Shown: piece after piece, positions 24,701 through 36,555 of the stretch
How the letters are laid out: each line of letters begins with the position of its first letter
How positions within the stretch are numbered: the stretch's first letter is position 1
From: Meandrina meandrites
Lineage: Eukaryota > Cnidaria > Anthozoa > Scleractinia > Meandrinidae
Length of the DNA: 64,000 nucleotides
Assembly (NCBI GenBank): GCA_963693305.1
Contig: OY855910.1
Coordinates: forward strand, 19,932,362-19,996,361
Direction: 5' to 3'
Translations under genes and position numbers: made by a program
Notes under the pieces: model-generated
Databases searched by the model: none
The model's input: only the letters and a program-made list of their open reading frames with translations
What the model was told of the DNA's origin: nothing

Positions 24701-26326
24701 TATTTGCCGAGCAGACAAAACGTGCCCTTGTAACATCATCACGTCATGAGCTTTTCAAACGATCGTACAATAAATAACTCATGACCGCCCATGTGAAGTC
24801 CTACTATTCCTAAGCAGGAAACGTCGAACCGTCTCCGACCACATTCCAACCTCACGAAAATACCAATTAGTTGGCAACTCTCAAGCCCAAATAAACGCAC
24901 ATGCCTCGACCTATTACAATAATGTTATTCTTAATTTGGGAGGAAAATCTTGAGAGATTTGTGGTCGCTCGTGTTATTACTTAGCCAAAGCTCCTACTAA
25001 TAGGAAAACTACTAATGCTATACTTTTAACCTAGAGAATACAGTTTAAACACCGCGCGGTTAGAATCTCAAAGATTTCTCGTTTAATTTCTTTAACACTC
25101 GCCCTTACAAACAACCCACAGTGCATCAGTTTGTTCCATTTGGGGACCAAAACAAAACGTTGCGCAAACCCGCAACACTGACATTAAAACTGGAAGTCAC
25201 AACATTTATTCTCAATACACATATTTATTCTACTCAAAAACATCATAAAATTTAAAATAAAGTGGTCAACAAATACTATACCCATATTCTGTCGTCAACT
25301 GAACTAGTTGATTCGGTAAACCGAGAGAATCACCTTCACCACCATCAAATTTCCAAACACTTTTCGGTTTCAGAACCCACACACAATGTTCTCACCCAAA
25401 GCTACATAAAAATCAAGAACTGGAATAGAGACTTCAGACCAACACGGCCCAATAAGGTTGAATCTATAGCAAAACAAAAATGGCCGTACCTTGAACCGAA
25501 AACAAATTATTCATAAAAACGATCCATACATACAAGCCGCAATTTGATTGGTCCTTGATAGAATCCCAAATCTGATTGGTGTGAAATACATACATGAATG
25601 ATCCACCCAACCAACATCCACCATCCACCCACTTAATAGCCAAATACGTCTTCACGCCGACTAAGAGTTATTTTTTTCAAAAAAAAAAAACTCAAAAAAA
25701 CATGCAGCTGGAAAGAGAACATTTTCAGTGGCTTCACACTTGAAAACGAGGATTCATATTATTTTGCATTGTAAAACATTTATTCCAATTACATACATGA
25801 CAATTTCTTTTACAAGTGCATGTCGTGCTCGAGCTCCGATTGACCGTTGCTTCGTTAACAACATCCTTGCTTCCTGATTGGATTACGATCACCACACCAA
25901 GCCCGCAATGAGACGGGCTATTGTTTAAGCACAATTACACCGGACGATCATCGATCCCAAACCATTCCCTTGGGATTGCTAACAGCTTTTTTCCACTACA
26001 TAGGGTCTAAAGCACATGCGCATTAGACTAAAAAATGTGTTGGTAACACGATCGCGATTGTTCGAGATGGACAACAGCAGATGTGACAGATGTTCAGCTA
26101 CTTTTTCAGATAGAAACAGCAAAAAATTGAGAGCCATTCCAAGAAGCCTGTACAAACAAATTGACAGACAAGGAATATCATCCGGGTTCAAAATGGTCCA
26201 TGTATTTATAGCAACCTGCGTTGCCAGTTGCTGAAAGATCAAAGGTAACATTCCCAACATTTCAAAAACATTAATATATGAAAGATGCAAATCCATCTTC
26301 GTAAAATTCCACGCACTACCTTTTTA
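21721..26326. other. Long intron-like stretch without recognised genes
   Basis: I find no exon or domain here. Landmarks are a G-run at about 22424-22451, a GCACGCTAAGCGTGC hairpin near 23291, and an AGCCGTTGTTT/AAACAACGGCT inverted repeat at about 24136-24172. The ORFs at 23710-24027, 24266-24607 and 25979-26296 carry no recognisable motif. Confidence 0.35.
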
Positions 26327-26970
26327 AGGTGATTCCACAGAAAAAGAAGGAGTAATCAAAATTTTCTAAGACTTGGTCCAGTTCATGATTATGTTATGAG
26401 CATTGCAAAAATGCAATAAAAAATGGGGGTCACCGTGCTCGTTTTTGTGCAACCTGGACGGCTATTATGGTAAATATATGACCCTCGAGGTTTATATTAG
26501 GAATCCTAGTAATCCGAAAAGGGAGGTATCATTTCTAGAAAAAATCATTTCTTGCATTAAAATATCGAAGCAGTTATACAAAATAGACTTTAATCTTACA
26601 TAACAAACTATTTTAATTGAACTGGAATTAAGATTATAAAGAAATTAGAGATTTTGCTGCATGAGCACGTAAGCAGCACTACCAAAATACGTGCTTTTTA
26701 AAGCATTCAAATAAAAATATCTCAAAATAGAATAATCAACCTTTCTTTAAATCGCGATATATTGTAGTCAACCGTATGTCATTTAAGTTAATGCCTTAAA
26801 AAATGGGGGTCACCGTGCTCGTTTAGAAGAAAATAACCATTAATTTCCCTACTAAGCTTAATCTGAAGGAAATGCCTTTATGTTGTGTGCGCGAGCGCTC
26901 GTGCGTGCGCTAAATGACGCGAAAAATCATGCACAGCGAGGATGCGCAATGCAATTCAGTGGAATCACCT
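26327..26970. mobile_element. MITE with AGGTGATTCCAC termini
   Basis: AGGTGATTCCAC at 26327-26338 is the exact inverse of GTGGAATCACCT at 26959-26970. The interior carries two direct copies of AATGGGGGTCACCGTGCTCG (about 26422 and 26802), a motif that recurs with one or two changes in the foldback element at 60000-60672. Confidence 0.6.
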
Positions 26971-27015
26971 AAAACCTCAAAGCTGAATATCATCTTTATT
27001 AAAATTATATTGCAG

Positions 27016-27139
27016 AAAAGCAAAAAGGAAACAGCTGACATGTGATAGTGATATTGATTTGGAAGAGGCACAGTAACTGTATAGAGTGGAAGAAGAAAAG
27101 TGTGAAGAACTGCAAAAGGAACTTACTGCAATATACAGG
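27016..27139 (+). pseudogene. Possible relic exon of the host coiled-coil gene
   Basis: After an acceptor-like TATATTGCAG (to 27015), one base plus 41 codons read as a charged helix (for example LYRVEEEKCEELQKELTAIY), interrupted by a single TAA near 27075. The start phase matches exon D. A GT follows at 27140, but in phase 0, which does not match exon E. It may be a decayed, duplicated or alternative exon, or chance. Confidence 0.35.
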
Positions 27140-27256
27140 GTTTTACTGGCAAATTATTCTTCTTATTCTTTAGCTCTGAATAAAGAGCCACAACTGTTCT
27201 TTTGACGTTTCTGTACATGAACGATATTGACACAGCAAATTATTTCTTATTTGGTT

Positions 27257-27703
27257 ATTAAAGAATCTGACCCACCCACTTTGCATTGCGCGCCTGTTGT
27301 TGTTTACGAGCGCGAAGGCCCACAAAAACTATTGTTTCACGATAACGCTTCTTTCAAAAACAGCGATCGTTTGAAGATAACAAACTGAAGAGAAGCTATA
27401 GGAAGCGATAAGACTTGTTTCTAGCATTCACATCGCGATACAAACAAATTTCTCACCTTTGTCAATCCGCCATTTTTGGGGCCCCCAAAAAAGCCAGTGA
27501 TAGCGACCGAGAAGTAAAATCTGTTTCCATTGCGTTGTGAATGCTAGAAACAAGTCTTATCTCTTCTCTTCAGTTTGTTATGTTCGAACGATCGCTGTTT
27601 TTGAAAGAAGCGTCATCATGTTACATTAGTTTTTGTGGTCCTCCAGGCTCGTAAACAACAACAGGGCGCGCAATGCAAAGTGGGTGGGTCAGACTCTTTA
27701 AAT
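27257..27703. mobile_element. Foldback MITE with ~190-bp arms
   Basis: The sequence starting TCTGACCCACCCACTTTGCA (about 27266) is repeated inverted up to TGGGTGGGTCAGA (about 27692). Arms of ~190 bp surround a ~70-bp spacer. There is no ORF. Confidence 0.65.
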
Positions 27704-28344
27704 GATTAATCAGTCTCTTTCAGAAAATGCCTTTTAAGTCCAAGTGAAAAAACTTAAGCTTTCTCTCTACAAGCACTATTCTGCATTATCTTTTTGAGTG
27801 TCTGAGTTATGCTCTGAGCTATGTAACTGAGACAGATATTTGAAAATGGAAATTCCATTTTAAATCTTCTGTGGAATTTTCTGATATGCCTTGCAAGCGG
27901 TGAAAATTGGATCATAGTAGAACTTAAAAGTGCCACTGTGATTCAATGCTTACAAGCATTTTAGTAACAAAATCTTACGTTTTACAAGCTATTTCTTACT
28001 GTGTTAAATCACTGACCTTTTAGTGACATCCTAGGTTAAATTTAAAATGGCTCCACATCTAAAAATAAATGTTATGGTATGTTCCTTAACTGTGGAAAGT
28101 TCCATGCTTTAAGGCAAAAGTATACAGTCCTTCATCATAGCTGCTGTACTGTTTTGACGTCTAGTAGAAAACATACTCAACTTGCCAATTTTTTTTCATA
28201 CCAGTGTATATTTATTAAATAAAAAACATGCGTTTCACAGTGGACAAGCAATCTCAACAATTCAGTTCTTAGCCTGAAAGCATTTCAAGGCTTGAAAACA
28301 GGATTTGAACTCATGACCACTTTAGTATGCCCCTCTAGGAGCTG

Positions 28345-28805
28345 AGGGAGGCACCATGCCCCAATGGTTAGTGCAATGGACTCCCAGATAAAACGGTCCG
28401 GTTTGAGCCCTTGCCATGGTCATTGTGTTTTGTTCTTGGGAAAGACGTGTACTTTACTCTCACAGTGTCTCTCAACCCAGGGCCAGGTTGCTCAAAGCAT
28501 GATTAAGCTAATCCAGGATTAACGTGAATTTTGATTTCAGCTTTTCAACTTTTCAGTAAGGTGTACAGTTTCCATTGTTGTCCCCCAGTTTTGACGTCGA
28601 CTTATCTCAATCGCCACGAAACGTAAGCAAGTTAAACACTTTTATTCAAGAGAAATTGAACCCTCGATCAGCTTTTAATCCTGGGTTGGTGTTAATGGGC
28701 TTTTGAAAAACCCAGTCCAGGTGTTTAAATGGGTATCGATGAAATAATACTGTAGGGTAACCCTCTGATGGACTAGCATCCAGGGGGGAGTAAGAACTGA
28801 GTTAT
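28345..28805 (+). repeat. tRNA-derived SINE, interrupted
   Basis: It has the same organisation as the SINE at 33373-33669: a tRNA-like head (CCCCAATGGTTAGTGCAATGG), a TTTTGTTCTTGGG body and a GATGGACTAGCATCC segment. It is diverged and split by a 238-bp insertion (28481-28718). Confidence 0.65.
28481..28718. mobile_element. Short inverted-repeat element inside a SINE
   Basis: GGCCAGGTTGCTCAAAGC at the left is imperfectly inverted at the right (GCTTTTGAAAAACCCAGTCC). Comparison with the uninterrupted SINE at 33.4 kb shows the insertion falls between CCCAG and GTG of the SINE body. Confidence 0.55.
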
Positions 28806-29026
28806 GTTGTGAGTGTGTCAGTTGTGGGTTCTAATATCCCACATATGGAGTACATGTAAATGATGTACATTGTAATATATATAAATTACATGCAAATATG
28901 TCACACTTTATTTACCCTATATGACTATAGTTTAGTTATCATTGTTTGTTATACTGTTTGGTTGTTAGAGTCATTGTAAGAAACAACTGCTCAGTGTACA
29001 TGATTCTCCAATCTGCTCCACCCTAG

Positions 29027-29146
29027 GGGCTTAAAGCTTGAGGAAGAAAGGATCAACATATTGTTGCAGGATCTAAAACTAAAGAAATCTCTTCTAGAGG
29101 ATGCAGAGGCCAACTATCATAAGAGACTCAGTGAAGAAGTACAAAG
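29027..29146 (+). CDS. Host coiled-coil protein, internal exon E
   Basis: A 120-bp exon between acceptor CACCCTAG and donor AAAG|GTACCA. One base completes the split codon of exon D, then 39 codons follow (starting GLKLEEERINILLQDLKLKK), then two bases of the next split codon. The peptide is a Lys/Glu/Leu-rich helix like exons A-D. The 23-kb intron between D and E is repeat-filled. Confidence 0.65.
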
Positions 29147-31002
29147 GTACCAGTATGACTATGTGGTTTGATTGACTGGGCTAGGGACTTTAAGGGTTAA
29201 ACAATAATAATAATAATTATAATAAGAACCTTCCCAGAATCCTTTCCAATGAAAAATCGTCAATGCCAAATAACTTGGTCAGTTTGAAGCCAGCAGGAGT
29301 ATTATGTCATAAAGAAATAACTCTTACCATAAAGTACCTTTTGTATAAGACATAGGGCGATGACATCATTAGTCATGTGACTTTGTTCAGAAGTTTGTTT
29401 TTGCTCACTGTGACCAAAATAGTTTGTTACTGAAAAAGCAGTCATTGCAGTTTGACGCACATTGGTGTCCATTCTTAGAGACCCAGGGGCAGTTATATTA
29501 GTTGGGGCGAAATTAAGTAAACCAGGCAGAAATCCTAGCAGCGAAAGTTTTCAAGCAAAGTGGTAAGAGCCCCTGAGAAATGAGTCTCTCCAGACCATTT
29601 CCAAATGGCTCTGTGAATGCTGGCTCCTGATTTGAGCAAAAAAATCCTTTGTATTATTTTGCCCAATCAGCGAACAGTAACTTCAGAGTCACTTTCGTGT
29701 GTTCTTAAATCGGCCATATTTTATTTTAATTAAAGTAAGATAGCCGAAAAAAGTTGGAAGTCATTTCGGATGTCAGAAAGAAAGATATTTCAACATCAAC
29801 TGGTAATTTTTCATTTTTGACCGGAAGTAAAAATCTTTTTTTTGATTGACACCCATATGACGTGTATGCACTCAACTGAGAATTATCACGGGAATTATCA
29901 CGAGAGCCGCCATTCTCGCGCATTGATTGGCCAAGTTGTTGGTGTTGCAAGCTTCATGTGGGCGGTGTTTGTTTGCATTGCAAGATGTTTCAAGAGCTAC
30001 AACTCCAAAGGAATTTGCTCCTCCTACATCAAAATTGGCAAGCAGCTAGTTTAATATGGTAATAACAAAAAGTTGTTTGCAATTGTTTTTATTTTCGTAT
30101 ACTTTTTCTTCTGGAGCTATTTCTGTACAATCACTTCCATGTGTTTTAGCCCTATTTGCAAAATGTCTTGTATCTTTTTATTGCGATTGAATATGACAAA
30201 ACGCCGACACGTTTTCTTGGGGTCCAGAAACCAAAGAACAAATGAAAATGGTTTCCATAGATTGAAAGCCAGCTCAATAAGCTTTGATTTGATATAGGGT
30301 TTTAGCTATCTACAATTTATTCCAACTGTGCTATATCATTTAGATGCAAGACACCCCCAAAGATATAGGTAACCTTAAGGGAGCTATGTACAATTTTTAA
30401 AAAGTGGGAGTCTGGGTACAAGTGCGTATCTGGCGTTGCATTTAATGTGATGAAACAACAAATTACATGTTGGTAGATACCTATAAGAGCGTTTTCACAT
30501 GACGCCTCAGCGGCCATATTGGTGTTCCAAAACAAAGAAACTGCGGCCATGTTGGTGTACCAAGCCATCCCACCTGGAATTAAAATCTATTTTTATTAAA
30601 AAATCATCTTTTGTTCAGGTAAACCAAGATGGCCGCTGGTTACGTGAGTGAAAACGCTCTATATGTTTAGTACATTGTTATCACTTTCGTTGTTGTGATG
30701 TCATCGGTCATGTGACGAGAATTGACCACATTTTTAAATTCGCTTGAAAACTTTACTAGAATCTCTTTCTTAGGATCATTTTAAGCGATGACGTCATGTC
30801 ATTGCTTAATGTCATCGTGAGAGTGGACGGGATCTGTTGTCTGTTGTCTGTTGCGATCGACCAATTTGTAGACCCAAATAGGACTGGGAAGAGAAATCAA
30901 GTAACTCAACAAGAAATCATCACGTAGAACTCATAGCAAAATACTCCTGGGCAGTAAGAAAGGACTAATTTAAAGTATACACGAAAGAGACATGTTATAT
31001 GG
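29147..31002. other. Intron without recognised genes
   Basis: Apart from the MITE at 30486-30660, no exon, RNA gene or domain is seen. The short ORFs here carry no motif. Confidence 0.35.
30486..30660. mobile_element. Short MITE with AGAGCGTTTTCAC termini
   Basis: AGAGCGTTTTCACATGACG at the left is mirrored by CGTGAGTGAAAACGCTCT at the right, with GGCCATATTGG/CCAAGATGGCC-type inner repeats. ATA flanks both ends. Confidence 0.65.
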
Positions 31003-31280
31003 GGAGCAGGGATTGCGCAGTGGTGAGGGCGCTTGCTTCCCACCAATGTGGCCCGGGTTCGATTCCCGGACCCGGCGTCCTATGTGGGTTGAGTTTGTTG
31101 TTGGTTCTTGTCCCTGCTCCGAGGGTTTTTCTCCGGGTTCTCCGGTTTTCCTCCCTCCACAAAAACCAACACTTCCAAATTCCAATTTGATCGGGAATTC
31201 GAGGGCCACAGGTTTGTCAATCGCGAGACTGTATGTGCTACCCTTGTTAAACATAGTTGATTTATTTATTTATTTATATT
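31003..31280 (+). repeat. tRNA-derived SINE with (TTTA) tail
   Basis: A tRNA-like head (GATTGCGCAGTGGTGAGGGC, B box GGTTCGATTCCC) is followed by a CCGGGTTCTCCGG body and a TTTATTTATTTA tail. ORFs across it are fortuitous. Confidence 0.7.
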
Positions 31281-31837
31281 TGATGCGTTCTATAAGATTT
31301 GATAAACAGAAATCTTTCCATTCTTTTAAAACAAAAGGTTAAGCAATTTCAAGACAGCATTTGACCTTGCATTGTATATCATATATCTGATGTCACGCCA
31401 AGATAATGCAACTTTTGTTGAACAGTCACTCAGCACAGAAGTTGTCAGCTACTTTTATTTACCTTAATTTTTTGACAAATGTCTTGAAAATTATTAAAGA
31501 CCCCTTGTGCAACGGCATCGCTTCTGCATTCATCGCGTGCCGTTTATTGTAACAGGGTTTGCACGCACCTTGAAAGTCCTTGAATCTCAAGATATAAATC
31601 CAAGGCCTTGAAAGTCCTTGAAAATTGCAGTCAGTGTTGGAAAGTCCTTGAAATTTGTTGTAGCTAATTTCATCCAACTTAGATTCTAGAGTACATTATA
31701 TGAGAACATATGCTACTGGCAGAAACATAGCAACACGTAATAGTATCACTCCAAACGTCGATCAAACGCCCCATGCACATTTGTCCTGTTCTTGGTTATA
31801 TTCATCGCTCTGATTGGTTGAATGTCTGGAATGTTAA

Positions 31838-32420
31838 GAGTGAATGTCTGCAAGAATCAAACAAAATCAGAAAATAGCGGCAAAAGTGTGAAAAGTCAAA
31901 ACTGACTTTTAGTAGTCCATAATGAGTTATGAATCGCCATGCAATTCATTTGTCAAATAACTTTTTTTTTCGGCAGGAAATGACGATCATAAATTTCACG
32001 GCCAGACATGGGAAAATTCGACTTGAAAATTAGCGGTTTTTAAGCAAACCACTTGCCTTTACTATAACACCTGAAGACATCCACTTGTTATGTGCAGATT
32101 TTATTCTATAATTTCTATGAAGTTTAAATAAATTCATGACACTAAGAGATATCTGAAAGAAATCTCACTCTTTCTCTATGGAAATGACAAGGTAAATATA
32201 AGAAATTATTTGCCATACTACCATTATATCAAATAAACTGATATTTTAGAAGTAAAGTCAGGAAGAAATGGCCTTTTAAGTGATGTCTCTTTTTGTCTGG
32301 GGAAATTTAAATCGTTCTCTCTGAGAAAGCGCTAAAAATCACGAAATCAAGCGAATAAGAGATTGCGTGACAGACGAGACAAAGGTGGAAATTGTGATTT
32401 TGGGATATTTTAGCCAAAAC
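31838..32420. repeat. Partial copy of the 905-bp TTAA foldback element
   Basis: It begins after TTAA (31834-31837) with GAGTGAATGTCTGCAAG and matches one arm plus most of the interior of the 240-1144 element (AGTAGTCCATAATGAG, TTTCACGGCCAGACATGG). The far arm is not found, so the copy is truncated. The right boundary is approximate. Confidence 0.6.
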
Positions 32421-33360
32421 TCGATAAAAATAAACTGATTTTATTGCTGTTCATAAGACAACATCATTTTCTTTTGAGAATCTACGTTTTTTGCTTATTA
32501 TATCAATCTACCAATCGTACCCATGTATAAGCAAATTCATACTCCACAGTGGTGGTAGAATTTATGTATACACAGTTAAGACATTTAAATGTCCACTGGG
32601 AGACTGATAAATAGCCACTGGAAGTTTTAGCGCGACAAACAAAGTATCCTTTCCAAATTTTAAAACAAACTCAAAGAAGGGGCTGTCCCTTCTGTTACTG
32701 GTGGCATGAGACAAGAAAATGGTTCATTACACTTTGTAATATACCGGTAGTTATAGATCTTAAACCTGTTCCAGGCGTTCGGTAAGTTGGGAAGCAGCAC
32801 GAAATTCTTTGGATATCCATGCTATTGGCATGTATTTCTACCATTCATGATCAGTTAAACAATCTTTTACCATGTACATTAAGGGTGTAACAAAGGAGCC
32901 ACCGACTATATAATTATGTACATCGATTCATATGGTAGAGAAAACCCCACAACTGAAGTTTGAGAGCAAAGATGGATTTTTCCATCTGACTGTAATTATG
33001 AGACATCTTTTGATATAGCAGATTTATCCCAAACCTGCAAAAATCAAATCAACTTCCAATCTACCAAAGCCCCCTTAATGGTAGTTTAAATAAACTTCTT
33101 GGGTTTTATGTAAGAATTTATTTATAATTTATTCATTTTCAAGAGTTGTAGGCCTGTTTAACTGAGCCTCCTTTCGGGGATCTGGGAGTATGCTTCAGGG
33201 AAGGTTTTTTTTTCTTCAGATATTTTCTGAGATATTCAAGTTTTTAAAATATGGAAATTAGCAAAGTAATGACGTCATAGACTCAACCAAATTTTGATTA
33301 AATGTGAAGAAAGTGATATCTCAGCCAATTTGCCATGGTAACATAATTTTATTACAACTG
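32421..33360. other. No gene seen
   Basis: AT-rich intron-like sequence without recognisable features. Confidence 0.35.
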
Positions 33361-33681
33361 TACATGTCACCTTGTGGGAGGCGCGGTGGCCTAATGGTTA
33401 GTGCGCTGGACTCCGGATCGGGTGGTCCGGGTTCGAGCCCTGGCCGGGGCACTGCGTTTTGTTCTTGGGCAAGATACTTTACTCTCATAGTGCCTCTCTC
33501 CACCCAGGTGTATAAATGGGTACCGGCGAATTTACTGCTGGGGGTAACCCTGCGATGGACTAGCATCTTGTCCAGGGGGGAGTAGCAATACTCCTAGTCG
33601 CTTCATGCTACGGAAACCGGGATAAGCTCCGGCCTGGTGGGCCACTAGGCTCATATGCAGACTTTACCTTACATGTCACCT
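33361..33681 (+). repeat. tRNA-derived SINE with 12-bp target duplication
   Basis: The body at 33373-33669 has a tRNA-like head (GCGGTGGCCTAATGGTTAG, B box GGTTCGAGCCC). TACATGTCACCT flanks it at 33361-33372 and 33670-33681, an intact target-site duplication that implies a fairly recent insertion. Confidence 0.85.
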
Positions 33682-33789
33682 ATGTAACTATTAGTCTGCC
33701 AAGTTTCATTGGTCTCTGCAGAAAAATGACCAAGATAACTTAATTTTTGTACTTGACAAAAAATTGAGTTGAGTAATAATTATAATAAT

Positions 33790-34000
33790 AATCATTTATA
33801 TAGCGCCATTTCCATAAGTTCAAAGGCGCTTTACAATTTTAAAAAGTAAAATATTAATTAAATAATTTACAATTTGCTTTGGATTAAAAATAAAATATGA
33901 TTAATATAAAAAGGCCTCTCTAAGTTTTAACAATTTTAAAAAGTAAAATATTAATTAAATAATTTATAATTTACTTTAGGTTAAAAAATAAAATATGATT
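33790..34000. repeat. Tandem duplication of an AT-rich ~90-bp unit
   Basis: AATTTTAAAAAGTAAAATAT occurs at about 33836 and about 33929, each followed by near-identical sequence ending in AAAATATGATTAAT. A TATAGCGCCATTT...GGCGCTTT inverted motif precedes it. Confidence 0.6.
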
Positions 34001-34103
34001 AATGATTAAAAAATAAAATATGATTAGATGACACAATGAAAACAATGAAAACACAATGCTATTTCTGTGTGCAATGCCTTATGTAGGTTACATATATTTG
34101 CAG

Positions 34104-34177
34104 ACACAAACTGAAATGTGAAGCAGACTTTTGTGATAGAAGGCAAAATCTAGAGCTCAAAGAGAAACAGCTACAAC
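34104..34177 (+). CDS. Host coiled-coil protein, internal exon F
   Basis: A 74-bp exon between acceptor TTTGCAG and donor CAAC|GTAAGT. One base completes the codon from exon E, then 24 codons (HKLKCEADFCDRRQNLELKE then KQLQ) and one trailing base. It is the last exon seen. The composite transposon starting at 34548 therefore lies in, or downstream of, the next intron of this gene. Confidence 0.6.
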
Positions 34178-34547
34178 GTAAGTTGATAAATAACATGGAT
34201 TGCTAACATTGTTCTTTAAGGTAAGGGTAAAGTGCTATGTAACTAAATTTCTAATAAAATATACTACAGTAGTTTTCTTTTTTGCCATACACTTCAACCT
34301 CCATGTGCGACCAATGCCCATAAGCGAGCACCTATCCAAAACACAAACATTTTTTCAGTCAGAGCTCTATTGTTAGAACTACCTGCCGTAAACAACCGCG
34401 ACCACGTTTTGGAGTGAAACTTTATTTGAAATTTTCTACTGTTTTTAACCTCTTCTAAGCAACCAATGATTAATAGATTTTCCTTGCAGTACTGGCTGCC
34501 TTTGCAGTTAGCAATGAAGGTAATGTGTGACAACCATTTCCACTTAA
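34178..34547. other. Intron sequence up to transposon target site
   Basis: No gene. It ends with the TTAA target site at 34544-34547. Confidence 0.4.
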
Positions 34548-35281
34548 GAGGGAGTCTCTCTAATTTTCGACCGGTCGGTTCCGGATCGAAAAATCAAATC
34601 GCCTGATTTTTTGTGAGGTGAAAGGCCTTCATGCCGAAGTAACAAAACCACAATCTTTTTGGATCTTGGCTTAAGATTTTTTCCGCTAGAGCTAAAAATA
34701 ATTTTGAACGAATTTTGCTCGCACGCGACCGAAAATCAAGACGATTGTTTACCTTTTTTAAGCGATCGGTGCAAAGCAAGGACAAACTGTACCGCCATAA
34801 TTTTTACATAGCAAGAAAGATCTACTTCTCTTTTATGAGCTGTAGGAGTTTCAAGCAATTTGAAGGTAATCTATAGGCATTCTATGATATTACTCACCCC
34901 TACTATAGGGGGCTCGAGGGACAACCCGAAAATTGGTCATTTTGTGGACCTCTTTTCTCAGCTGGCGAATAAAATCAAAACATGGCAGTTACATCAATGT
35001 AAAGTCTTAACCTTCCCCTACACGAATATGTAAAAAAATATTGTCTATGACACCTTCCCTGTAAATGTCGAGGGGATAATTTTTCCTAATTTTGAGAAAT
35101 TATCAAAAACAACACTAAATCGCTAATTGTTTAAAATTTGAATACCTTGGACCAATACCGGTCTTACATCAAGAAAACTAAAGAAAAGTAAACTAAAACA
35201 TTAGGGAATAGAAATAAAAAGCCATATTCAATAGTGTTTTTCAATTTTTAGTTCGCCGTTTCATTTTATTGGGAGGAGAGT

Positions 35282-35287
35282 GATCAT
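35282..35287. repeat. Polinton target-site duplication, left (GATCAT)
   Basis: GATCAT immediately precedes the 5'-AGTAGTATAG terminus and is repeated directly after the right terminus at 55455-55460. A 6-bp duplication is a Polinton hallmark. Confidence 0.9.
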
Positions 35288-35820
35288 AGTAGTATAGTAC
35301 TTGGGGGTACGAATGCAAAAAATATGTGGAAAATTGCGTTGGTTTTTTTGATTAAAATTGCATTCGCTTATATAAAATATGAAAATATTGCGTTGGCAAT
35401 TTTGGCAAAGTACTTGGAAAATAAAACTGGATTCAATTCTTGGAAAATAAAACTGGATTCAATTCTTGGAAAACAAAACTGGATTCAATTCTTGGAAAAC
35501 AAAAATGGATTAAAAATGGATTTAAAACTGGAAATTTTTTATGTTCTGCAAAAGCTAAAGCTTTTTGAAGATCAATTATTTCCTAAGCACTGGAAAACAA
35601 AACTGGATTAAAAATGGATTCAAAAACTGGAATTATTATGTATTTTATATGAATTTAAAATTCATATAAAATTCAATTCCTTTTTTCATCTCTGTATCCA
35701 AGGCTTGGATCAAAACTATTCTATACTATTTTTTAAAAATTATTTCCATCGCTGTATCCAAGACTTGGAATCAAAACAATTCTATACTCTTTTCAAAAAA
35801 ATTGTTTTATTACTGCGTTT
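35288..35820. repeat. Polinton left terminal inverted repeat (533 bp)
   Basis: It is the inverse of 54922-55454, with about three mismatches visible by eye. It contains about four tandem copies of a 26-bp unit (TGGAAAATAAAACTGGATTC...) at about 35415-35520, a large AT palindrome (TTTTATATGAATTT/AAATTCATATAAAA) near 35641-35672 and two CCAAGxCTTGG palindromes. The short ORFs in it are repeat artefacts. Confidence 0.93.
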
Positions 35821-35830
35821 AAAATGAAAA

Positions 35831-36232
35831 TTAGACATTTAAACTCCATTTTAAAAAAGCTCTTATAGTCTTTTTAAAAAAATATTTTGGAATATCATCT
35901 AAATCATCATCTGTGAATTCTAAGACGTCTATTTTATCATTGGCCTCATCGAAATCGATTAGTATTTTTGTTATTTTTGAGTCTTTTAAATTTTCTCTAA
36001 GTTTGTCTGATATTAGTTTATTTAATTTATGCTCGTCTATGAGCTTTTCTATATTTTCGTGATTTACAATCTGATCCGTGTTATCAGATGAATCAATTAT
36101 TTTTTTTAATTTTTTATGGATGATTGATATGTCATTTGAAATAAGAGCTAGTTTTAATATATTAGCGGTATCTTTTGAAAATGTATTCATGCTCAATTTT
36201 GATGCTAGTTCTTTGGTTTTGTTAATTTCCAT
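35831..36232 (-). CDS. Polinton hypothetical protein, 133 aa
   Basis: The ATG at 36232 is preceded within about 15 bp by a TATATAATATATA motif typical of this element. The protein is Lys/Asp/Ile-rich and helical, with an acidic stretch near residues 105-115 (FTDDDLDDIP) and a more hydrophobic, aromatic C-terminus. I do not recognise a family. It is the gene nearest the left terminal repeat and mirrors the small acidic genes at the right end. Confidence 0.65.
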   Translation of the reverse strand: MEINKTKELASKLSMNTFSKDTANILKLALISNDISIIHKKLKKIIDSSDNTDQIVNHENIEKLIDEHKLNKLISDKLRENLKDSKITKILIDFDEANDKIDVLEFTDDDLDDIPKYFFKKTIRAFLKWSLNV

Positions 36233-36264
36233 TATATATTATATGAGAAAAAAGTTTTATATGT

Positions 36265-36513
36265 TTAATTGATTTTGGTTATTGCTAATTTTGTTGTATT
36301 TAGAGGCACGGATATATCTGTTTTGATTGACTGCTTTTCTGTTTCTTTTAGCTCGGTTTCATATTTAATTATTAGATTATTGAACATTCTTATGTCTTTA
36401 TTATGCATGATTATTTTTTCTTTTAATTCAAGAATTCGTTTTAATCTGGTGATTTTTTCTAATTGATCGTTTTCTTGATTTTCTATGCGATTTTGTATTA
36501 TTTTATTTTCCAT
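36265..36513 (-). CDS. Polinton small coiled-coil protein, 82 aa
   Basis: The ATG at 36513 lies just downstream of TATAATAATATA on the minus strand. Residues ~5-60 are a Lys/Glu/Ile/Leu heptad-like helix (for example LKRILELKEKIIMHNKDIRM); the tail is Thr/Ile-rich. No family is recognised. It lies between the 133-aa gene and the integrase and could be a structural or regulatory accessory. Confidence 0.6.
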   Translation of the reverse strand: MENKIIQNRIENQENDQLEKITRLKRILELKEKIIMHNKDIRMFNNLIIKYETELKETEKQSIKTDISVPLNTTKLAITKIN

Positions 36514-36555
36514 TATATTATTATATTAGATTTTATTTTATATAAATTTATTCGT

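Noticed and set aside
31003..31280. tRNA gene or host exon
   Set aside because: The tRNA-like head is followed by SINE body and a TTTA tail; the ORFs here read through the SINE only.
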